A DNA stretch of 64,000 nucleotides. Source: Aquiflexum sp. TKW24L (lineage in GTDB: Bacteria > Bacteroidota > Bacteroidia > Cytophagales > Cyclobacteriaceae). This document shows, piece after piece, positions 54,742-61,566 of this stretch. The stretch lies in assembly GCF_023502205.1 (NCBI RefSeq), contig NZ_JAMFLG010000025.1, positions 1 through 64,000 of the forward strand, read 5' to 3'. Below the pieces are notes generated by a model. The model saw nothing but the letters and a program-made list of their open reading frames with translations. It was not told the origin of the DNA and searched no databases. Both the position numbers and the translations under genes were made by a program. Numbering within the stretch: the first letter of the stretch is position 1; each line of letters begins with the position of its first letter.

Positions 54742-56208
54742 TTAAATTTTCTCAAAAATCCTCCTGAAGCTGCAGGCCTCGCTCAATCTTGCATGCAGGT
54801 CCGAGATCAAAACCCTCTCCTGTTCGGTCGTATCCCGGTGTCTGATGGTCACCATATTGTCTTCCAATGTCTGATGGTCAACCGCAATACAGAAAGGCGT
54901 ACCTATCAAATCCTGTCTGGTATACCGCTTGCCGATGGAAGCCGCTTCTTCATAAATGATGTTGAAATCATACTTCAGCAATTCGACAATCTCCTTGGCT
55001 TTTTCCGGCAAACCGTCCTTTTTGATCAAAGGAAGAATGGCCGCTTTCACAGGAGCGATGGCAGGGTGCAATTTGAGATAAGTTCGCTGCTTTTCTGCTG
55101 TCTGTTCGTCTACAAAAGCATTGCACAAAGTCATCAAAAACAACCTGTCTGCACCGATCGAAGTCTCAATCACAAACGGAATATAATTTTGATTGATCTC
55201 AGGATCAAAGTATTGCTGTTTCTTTTTTGAAAATTCCTGATGGCTTTTCAAATCAAAATCTGTTCTGGAATGGATTCCTTCGACTTCCTTGAATCCAAAA
55301 GGAAACTCATATTCGATATCCGTGGCGGCATTGGCATAATGCGCCAACTTCTCATGGTCATGTCTTCTCAACTTTTCTTCAGGAATCCCCAAAGCCTTGT
55401 GCCATCTCATCCGCATGTCTGCCCATACTTTGTACCACTCTAATTCGGAGCCTGGACGGACAAAAAACTGCATCTCCATCTGTTCAAACTCTCTCATTCG
55501 GAAAATAAACTGACGGGCGACGATTTCATTCCTGAAAGCCTTTCCGATCTGTGCGATTCCAAAAGGAACCTTCATCCTGGCTGTTTTTTGGACATTTAGG
55601 AAATTCACAAAAATCCCTTGTGCTGTCTCCGGTCTTAAATAAATCGTAGTGGAATCCTCCGCTACCGAACCCACTTGAGTGGAAAACATCAGGTTAAACT
55701 GGCGAACGTCAGTCCAATTGGAAGTACCGCTGATCGGGCATTTGATGCCTTCATTCGTGATTAGATCTCTCACTCCATCCAAATCTTCTGCTTCAAGCAA
55801 TCTTGCCAAAGCACCAGTCAAGCCATTTGCCTTTTCAATGTCTCCGGCTCTTTCAAAAACCGCAGCATGTTCTTCGACAAGTACATCTGCACGATACCGC
55901 TTTTTGCTGTCTTTGTTGTCGATCATCGGGTCGTTGAAGCTGTCGACGTGTCCCGAAGCCTTCCATGTAGTGGGATGCATAAAAATCGCTGCATCTATCC
56001 CGACGATGTTTTCATTTAGGCGCGTCATAGTTTCCCACCAAAGACGCTTTAGGTTGTTTTTCAATTCGACCCCATAAGCCCCATAATCATAGACCGCCTG
56101 TAGGCCATCATAAATTTCTGAAGATGGATACACAAAGCCATATTCCTTGGCATGCGCGATTATATCTTTCAATTGCGTGTTTTCCGCAGTGGTATCATTT
56201 TTTGCCAT
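54742..56208 (-). CDS. glyS: Glycyl-tRNA synthetase (alpha2 type)
   Basis: 488 aa, single-chain dimeric type. The class II motifs are visible as YGFVYPSSEIYDGL at the start, MHPTTWKASGHVDSFNDP, motif 2 FNLMFSTQVG to GIAQIGKAFRNEI, and motif 3 VIETSIGADRLFL. The C-terminal anticodon-binding domain ends near CSFRRIFEKI. It charges tRNA-Gly. Confidence 0.97.
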   Translation of the reverse strand: MAKNDTTAENTQLKDIIAHAKEYGFVYPSSEIYDGLQAVYDYGAYGVELKNNLKRLWWETMTRLNENIVGIDAAIFMHPTTWKASGHVDSFNDPMIDNKDSKKRYRADVLVEEHAAVFERAGDIEKANGLTGALARLLEAEDLDGVRDLITNEGIKCPISGTSNWTDVRQFNLMFSTQVGSVAEDSTTIYLRPETAQGIFVNFLNVQKTARMKVPFGIAQIGKAFRNEIVARQFIFRMREFEQMEMQFFVRPGSELEWYKVWADMRMRWHKALGIPEEKLRRHDHEKLAHYANAATDIEYEFPFGFKEVEGIHSRTDFDLKSHQEFSKKKQQYFDPEINQNYIPFVIETSIGADRLFLMTLCNAFVDEQTAEKQRTYLKLHPAIAPVKAAILPLIKKDGLPEKAKEIVELLKYDFNIIYEEAASIGKRYTRQDLIGTPFCIAVDHQTLEDNMVTIRHRDTTEQERVLISDLHARLSEACSFRRIFEKI

Positions 56209-56270
56209 GGGCGCAAAATTAAAGAAATTGGCTGAATAGCAAGGGAAAGAACAAAAAACAAAAAGGTCAA

Positions 56271-57314
56271 TTACCTAAAAACTTCCTCTTGGTAAACCCT
56301 TCTTCCTTCTTTGTTGCTCAAAAAAGCCGCTTCAATGATTTTCAATACATCAATTGCTTCTTGCATTTTCACGTCTGGCAGAGATTTACCTTGGATAGTA
56401 TCAGCAATATTTTGGTAAAAAATCCGGTAATCGCCTCTTTCGGTTGGGTAGGAAATGGTTCCTTTTTCGAGGTGGAGTTTGCCCCACACTGCTGCATCTT
56501 CCAATCCCCAATTGATTCCTTCAGGGATTTGGCCGGCTTTGAAAGCTTTTTCCTGCACATCCAAGCCGTACTTGGCATAAGAACCTTTTTCTCCCAAAAC
56601 CATAAATCTCGGAATCGGGGCATTGGCCAAAACACTTGCTGTCAACCTCACTTTGAGTCCTTCATACATCATCGTAATATCAAAAAAATCGTCCGCCACG
56701 GCACCGGTTCGTTGCTTCAATATTTCTGCATAAATCCAAGCAGGCCTACCAAAAAGCATCACCGCCTGATCTATCAAATGTGTCCCGAGGTCATAGGTAA
56801 TCCCATTTCCGGGAACTTCCTTTTCTCTCCAATTGTCCACCAAATGCGGTCGGAACCTGTCAAAGTGAGATTCGAAATGGACGATCCTACCCAAAATATC
56901 TTCTTGGAGAATTTTTTTGATCGTCTGAATATCGCCATCCAACCTCCGGTTTTGGAATACAGATAAGACCAATCCTTTAGATTCTGCCAATTCTTTTAAT
57001 TCCTCGGCTTCATGGGAATGGATGGTGACAGGCTTGTCAACGACCACATGCTTACCTGCTTCTAAGGCTAACTTTGCCTGTGAAAAATGGTATTCATTTG
57101 GCGTGACGATAACGATCAAATCCGCCACATCGGCTGCCAATAAATCCTCCAGACTTTTGAAAACCCTGACATGGGGATATTTGACTTTAGACTTCTCTTG
57201 GTTTCTCTCGACCACCGCGGTCAATTCCAAGTCTTCACAAACTGAAATCAGGGGAGCGTGAACATTTTCCGCAACAGATCCATATCCGACAAGTGCTGTT
57301 TTGATTTTGTTCAT
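56271..57314 (-). CDS. Gfo/Idh/MocA-family oxidoreductase
   Basis: 347 aa. The N-terminal NAD(P)-binding fold has ALVGYGSVAENVHAPL, and the usual EKP is replaced by DKPVTIHSHEAEEL. The C-terminal alpha/beta domain holds ITYDLGTHLIDQAVMLFG with the catalytic-type Asp and His. It probably oxidises a sugar or inositol derivative. The start overlaps the response-regulator stop by 4 nt (ATGA). Confidence 0.88.
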   Translation of the reverse strand: MNKIKTALVGYGSVAENVHAPLISVCEDLELTAVVERNQEKSKVKYPHVRVFKSLEDLLAADVADLIVIVTPNEYHFSQAKLALEAGKHVVVDKPVTIHSHEAEELKELAESKGLVLSVFQNRRLDGDIQTIKKILQEDILGRIVHFESHFDRFRPHLVDNWREKEVPGNGITYDLGTHLIDQAVMLFGRPAWIYAEILKQRTGAVADDFFDITMMYEGLKVRLTASVLANAPIPRFMVLGEKGSYAKYGLDVQEKAFKAGQIPEGINWGLEDAAVWGKLHLEKGTISYPTERGDYRIFYQNIADTIQGKSLPDVKMQEAIDVLKIIEAAFLSNKEGRRVYQEEVFR

Positions 57315-57937
57315 ATCCCTAACTCAAAAGCTTTTTTAACCAACTCAGCAACAGAACTAACTCCCAATTTTGCATGGATTTTTTTGCGATGTGCATCTAC
57401 GGTATGGACGCTGAGGTGTAGTTCTTCTGCAACTTCCCTGTTGGTCATACCCTGCTTTATCATTCTGACGAGTTGCAGTTCGCGCTTAGAAAGCTTGAAT
57501 TTTTGCTTGTAATAATCCGTATACCCCTCATCTATATTTTGCCTGAGTACTTTCTGAAAATTCATGATATGGCTTCCTTCATGCACTTCCTTGATGGTGT
57601 AGATGAGTTCATCAGAGTCGGCATTTTTCAGAATATAGGCATTGGCACCCAATTTTTGACACTTGTTAAAAATAGCCTCATCATCATACATGGACAGGAC
57701 GATCACCTTTGTACCGGGAATCAGCCGCTTTACAGCTTCAATCACTCCGGCCCCATCCAACAAGGGCATATTCATATCGGTTAGGACGATGTCCACTTCA
57801 TGGGACTTCAAAAACTCCAAAAGCGCTAGTCCATTCGAAAAAACACCTTCAATCCTCAAATCATCATCATCTTCCAATAGACTTGCTATGCCTTTGGCAA
57901 ACATCTTATGGTCATCAGCCAATGCAATCCGGATCAT
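57311..57937 (-). CDS. NarL/LuxR-family response regulator
   Basis: 208 aa. An N-terminal receiver with the acidic pair DD (9-10) and phosphoacceptor Asp54 (VLTDMNMP), then a C-terminal LuxR helix-turn-helix (LSKRELQLVRMIKQGMTNREVAEELHLSVHTVDAHRKKI). It is 28 bp after the histidine kinase stop and so is its probable partner. Confidence 0.93.
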   Translation of the reverse strand: MIRIALADDHKMFAKGIASLLEDDDDLRIEGVFSNGLALLEFLKSHEVDIVLTDMNMPLLDGAGVIEAVKRLIPGTKVIVLSMYDDEAIFNKCQKLGANAYILKNADSDELIYTIKEVHEGSHIMNFQKVLRQNIDEGYTDYYKQKFKLSKRELQLVRMIKQGMTNREVAEELHLSVHTVDAHRKKIHAKLGVSSVAELVKKAFELGI

Positions 57938-57965
57938 ATTTTTCCCATTTAGGACGGAAGTTAAA

Positions 57966-58730
57966 TCAAGCTTTTTGATTTGGCAAAATTAGTTTTATTT
58001 CAGTGCCTTTGCCCGGAACGGAATGCAAGAGCATCTCTCCTCCGATAGTCGCCATCCTGTTTTTGAGATTGTATATTCCCAAACCTGAGGATTGCAATGT
58101 GTCATCAAAACCCTTGCCGTCATCCTGTACCCTGATAACAGATTGGGATTGGTCCGTATCGACGGAAATCTCAATCAGATTTGGCTGTGCATGTTTGATC
58201 GCGTTGTTGATACTTTCCTGTATGATCCGGATCAAAACCAGTTTTTTGTCTTTATCAAGTTGCAGGGCATTCCCTGATTGGTGGAAAGCGACTTTGCAGA
58301 AATCGGCTGATTCGAGTTTTTTAAGTTCTCTTTGAATAAATTCCTCCAAGGAAATCGCTTCTACCCAATCTAAGTTCAGGGTTTTGGAAAGTGCCCTGAC
58401 TTCATGAATGATTTCATTGACCATGACTTTCCCTTCTGAGACTTTCTCCGGCTTGGAGCTTGACAGGTTCATTTTGGCAAGGGAAAGCAACTGTCCGACA
58501 TTGTCATGAAGTTCTCTGCCGACATAGGCAAGGATGTCCTCACGGAGTTCTTTTTCTACATTCAGGACTGTTTTCTCGTATTCAGCCTGGATTTCCCTGA
58601 CCTTCTGCTGGTTTTTGATTTGACGCTGACGGTGGTAAACCACCATGATCACGATAAAAGAAACCATCACTACCATCAGGAAAAATCCCAACAGCACGAT
58701 TATAAAAAGATCAGAACCGTCATTTTGCAT
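57966..58730 (-). CDS. Sensor histidine kinase (HisKA_3, one TM)
   Basis: 254 aa. One TM segment (about 8-32), then a coiled-coil linker, the HisKA_3 dimerisation helix with phospho-His75 in GRELHDNVGQLL, and an HATPase with DDGKGFDD and a later SGLGIYNLKNRM. It has no extracellular domain, so it probably senses a membrane signal or partner; the upstream genes code for 7-TM proteins. Pairs with the response regulator downstream. Confidence 0.92.
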   Translation of the reverse strand: MQNDGSDLFIIVLLGFFLMVVMVSFIVIMVVYHRQRQIKNQQKVREIQAEYEKTVLNVEKELREDILAYVGRELHDNVGQLLSLAKMNLSSSKPEKVSEGKVMVNEIIHEVRALSKTLNLDWVEAISLEEFIQRELKKLESADFCKVAFHQSGNALQLDKDKKLVLIRIIQESINNAIKHAQPNLIEISVDTDQSQSVIRVQDDGKGFDDTLQSSGLGIYNLKNRMATIGGEMLLHSVPGKGTEIKLILPNQKA

Positions 58731-58815
58731 CGGTGATTTATTACAGGGTTACTTTTTCCAAAATAGTCGAATCATCTTTTAAAACCAAAGATCTATCCGC
58801 CCAATTTAGTCATAA

Positions 58816-59490
58816 TTACTTTCCTATAATTTTGCTTTTCCTCTCTATCCAAACAGGGATATAAAACGATAATCCCATCACCCAATACATCAGCACACTT
58901 AAGGCTTGGATAATAATATTGAACTTGCCTAGCAATTCTATATTTTGGCTTGATATGAAATTAATAGATGCAAAATACAACAGCGACCCTGAGTAGAAAA
59001 ACATGATCATAGTAACGATCCAAAACATGGGCAGACCAAGCAGATTTTGGTCATGATACCAATCCTCTTTCATGATGCCATAAAAAAAATAAAGGCTGCA
59101 ACAAATCAATATCGTGCCTCCTATAACATAAGAGGTACTATGGAAAACAAACAAGGATTGGAAGAAGACGGAGTAAATAATAGCCCAAAGGATAAAAGCT
59201 CCAATTGACAAGGCTGTATATTTTTTTGCTTTTTTATTAGGGTATACATTTTGAAAAAATAATAATAGAAGCAAGGTTTCCAGATACACAAAAACCAAAT
59301 TGTAATAAATCACATTTTGCATTCCGTTTTCTGCTAGATAGGTACCAAATGTCTCCAGAATAGTCACCATTACAACAACGCCAAATAATATCTGGTGCAA
59401 TTTTTTAAACTTAAAATCATCAATAAAAAACAATGGAACACTGAGCAGTATCCCGAGAAATAAAAAAATATTATAGGTATAAGTGAGCAT
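58816..59490 (-). CDS. 7-TM membrane protein, paralogue C
   Basis: 224 aa with seven hydrophobic helices. It shares with its neighbours ILETFGTYLA (TM2), YYNLVFVYLET (TM3), SVFFQS (TM4), LPMFWIVTMIMFFYSG (TM6) and MYWVMGLSFYIPV (TM7). No enzymatic motif; the conserved Glu in TM2 and TM3 may be functional. It lies 85 bp upstream of the histidine kinase. Confidence 0.8.
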   Translation of the reverse strand: MLTYTYNIFLFLGILLSVPLFFIDDFKFKKLHQILFGVVVMVTILETFGTYLAENGMQNVIYYNLVFVYLETLLLLLFFQNVYPNKKAKKYTALSIGAFILWAIIYSVFFQSLFVFHSTSYVIGGTILICCSLYFFYGIMKEDWYHDQNLLGLPMFWIVTMIMFFYSGSLLYFASINFISSQNIELLGKFNIIIQALSVLMYWVMGLSFYIPVWIERKSKIIGK

Positions 59491-59612
59491 TTACCAAAAT
59501 GATTATCTAAGTATTAAAGGAAGGATCAGAAGGCATTCCACCTTATTTTTTAATTCTCAATGCTATTTGTTTCATCTATTAAGATTTGGAATAGATAACA
59601 TAGACTGATGGA

Positions 59613-60272
59613 TTATTTTTTTTTTGAAAAAACAGGAATATAATAAACCAATCCCAAAACCAGATACATCGTGCCCCCGATCACTTTTAAAACAAAACTT
59701 AACCGACTCCGCATGGCATCTTCTAATTCAATGATGTTGTACAAAAATGAAAAATACATCATTGAAGCACTGTAAAAGAGAAGGAAAAAGGAAACCACCC
59801 AAAAATCAGGAACCTGCCATAATTTTTCATCCAAATAAGTGTCCTGAGTCATGACAACATAAAAGAAATAAAAACAACCTAAGATGATCAGGATACTACC
59901 AATGGTAAGACTGTAATTATGGAACTGGACAATTGAGTCGAAAAAAAAGGAGTTCAGAATCCCAAAAATACCAAATAACAAGGCCGTCAACTTCAATATC
60001 ACTTTGCTCTTTTGGCTATTTAAAACTACAGAAAGGTAAGTCAAAATTAAAATCGTCTCACCATAGACAAATCCGATATTATATACCCAATGGTTTCTAA
60101 TCCCTTGCCTCGCCAAATATCCTCCATAAACCTCTACTATAGATACCAACACCAAAATCGAAAAAACCATTCGGTGCCCTTTTTTGAAACCTTTCAGATC
60201 GAAAAAAAAACAGGGTATGCTTAAAAGCATACCCATTAGAATCATAAAGTTATACCAATAGATAAAGTTCAT
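59613..60272 (-). CDS. 7-TM membrane protein, paralogue B
   Basis: 219 aa with helices at about 5-24, 33-54, 61-84, 91-110, 118-140, 153-177 and 190-215. Motifs: VEVYGGYLA, VYNIGFVYGET, NSFFFDS, VPDFWVVSFFLLFYS and MYLVLGLVYYIPVF. It starts 5 bp after the small CPPGC protein, so the two are surely co-transcribed. No family name is known to me. Confidence 0.8.
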   Translation of the reverse strand: MNFIYWYNFMILMGMLLSIPCFFFDLKGFKKGHRMVFSILVLVSIVEVYGGYLARQGIRNHWVYNIGFVYGETILILTYLSVVLNSQKSKVILKLTALLFGIFGILNSFFFDSIVQFHNYSLTIGSILIILGCFYFFYVVMTQDTYLDEKLWQVPDFWVVSFFLLFYSASMMYFSFLYNIIELEDAMRSRLSFVLKVIGGTMYLVLGLVYYIPVFSKKK

Positions 60273-60277
60273 CAGGA

Positions 60278-60688
60278 TTATGGGTTACAGCCAGGAGGAC
60301 AAAGGTCTCCTCCATTTTCTATTGAACCTCCAGAACTTAGTTTAAAGGTAGTTGAATCCTTGGATTCATCATTTAAGTCTATAATCCCAAATTCCGTCTT
60401 ATTTGCCGCAGCGATGGCGATGGAAATCCTTCCGATATAGTCGTCCCTATCTTTTCGGTCTATCGGCAGGATATCGAGATTTTCTTTGTCGTATTGTCCA
60501 AAATACAATTTGAGGCCGCCGCTTATGGGGTCGGTCATGTCAAGCAAATCCTGAATCAGCTTCCGATCAAAAAATACCCAATCGGACTGTTCAGCAATGT
60601 TTTTGCCGTTTTTGTTTTTGCCTTTGATGCATTTTTTTACTGATTTTGCATAAGCCAATCTAAAGGCTTCTAATTGTTCTTTGGTCAT
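60278..60688 (-). CDS. Small soluble protein ending in a CPPGC motif
   Basis: 136 aa with no signal or TM. A helical N-terminus (LEAFRLAYAKSVKKC), a FDRKLIQDLLDMTDP helix, then a mixed region with GGLKLYFGQYDKENLDILPID; the C-terminus is GGDLCPPGCNP, Cys130 and Cys134 separated by Pro-Pro-Gly. The paired Cys could bind a metal or attach a ligand. It sits between two 7-TM paralogues. Confidence 0.75.
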   Translation of the reverse strand: MTKEQLEAFRLAYAKSVKKCIKGKNKNGKNIAEQSDWVFFDRKLIQDLLDMTDPISGGLKLYFGQYDKENLDILPIDRKDRDDYIGRISIAIAAANKTEFGIIDLNDESKDSTTFKLSSGGSIENGGDLCPPGCNP

Positions 60689-60739
60689 GATTCTTGTTTA
60701 GGTGTTTCAGGATCCAAGAAAGAAAAAAATAATCAATTT

Positions 60740-61429
60740 TTATAGCATGGCCATGGTATTTCCTGCATCAAAGTTTCTTTTGAAGAGCGTCGGAAGAAAA
60801 AATGACAACCCAAAGATCAGGTACATCATACCTGCCATCATCCTGTTGAACCCAAATATAACCGAGACATTGTCAATCACGAACTGGGGAGAAAACTGGT
60901 AAAGCCCAAAAACCAAGACAGCTTCGACATAAAAAAACAGGATGGCTGTGCTGATCCAAAAGTGGGGAAGTGCGATCAGGTTCCAATCTTTAAAAATCCG
61001 AATATTGAGAATGTTGGAAAGAAACCGGCCACATAAAACAAGAATAAAAAGGCTATTGGGTAAAAAAGAATAGAATTGGAAAACAGTAGAAATAGGCTGG
61101 AAAAATATAGAATTTACAATGCCCCAAAGGAGTAACAGGAAAGAAGCAAAAAGAATATTCCTTTTGGCGGATGCGGTTTTTTCAAATTTGTAGAAATACC
61201 AAACCAAGAGCAAAGACTCCACATACACCCAACAGATATTGTAGAGCAAGGAATTGTTGATTTTCAGACTTGCGGTATAGCTGCCGATGGATTCGAAAAT
61301 CAATACCAATAACAAAACTCCCAAAATTATCCCGTGACCTTGGAGCCTGTTATTTTTTTTCAACCCGAAATTATAGAGCGAAAGAACTACACTCAATCCA
61401 ATCACAAAAAGATAAACCGTTCCTGACAT
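60740..61429 (-). CDS. 7-TM membrane protein, paralogue A
   Basis: 229 aa from ATG 61429; a TTG 7 codons upstream is less likely. Same layout as its two paralogues: FESIGSYTA (TM2), LLYNICWVYVES (TM3), VNSIFFQP, LPHFWISTAILFFY (TM6) and MYLIFGLSFFLPTL (TM7). It is the first gene of the cluster, 51 bp before the CPPGC protein. Confidence 0.8.
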   Translation of the reverse strand: MSGTVYLFVIGLSVVLSLYNFGLKKNNRLQGHGIILGVLLLVLIFESIGSYTASLKINNSLLYNICWVYVESLLLVWYFYKFEKTASAKRNILFASFLLLLWGIVNSIFFQPISTVFQFYSFLPNSLFILVLCGRFLSNILNIRIFKDWNLIALPHFWISTAILFFYVEAVLVFGLYQFSPQFVIDNVSVIFGFNRMMAGMMYLIFGLSFFLPTLFKRNFDAGNTMAML

Positions 61430-61512
61430 ATCAACTATTCTATCCCTCAAAAGTAACAGGAATCGAAATACCGAAAAATCCCGTGATTGCGGTATTTTTT
61501 TAGAAAAAGCAT

Positions 61513-61542
61513 AAAAAAAGGAGTCAGATTGCCCTGACTCCC
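61513..61542 (-). terminator. Terminator of secDF
   Basis: An 8-bp stem, GGAGTCAG (61520-61527) with CTGACTCC (61534-61541), followed by TTTTTTTATGC on the minus strand, 25 bp past the secDF stop. Confidence 0.88.
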
Positions 61543-61566
61543 TTTGAATTTTGTCAAATTTAAAAA

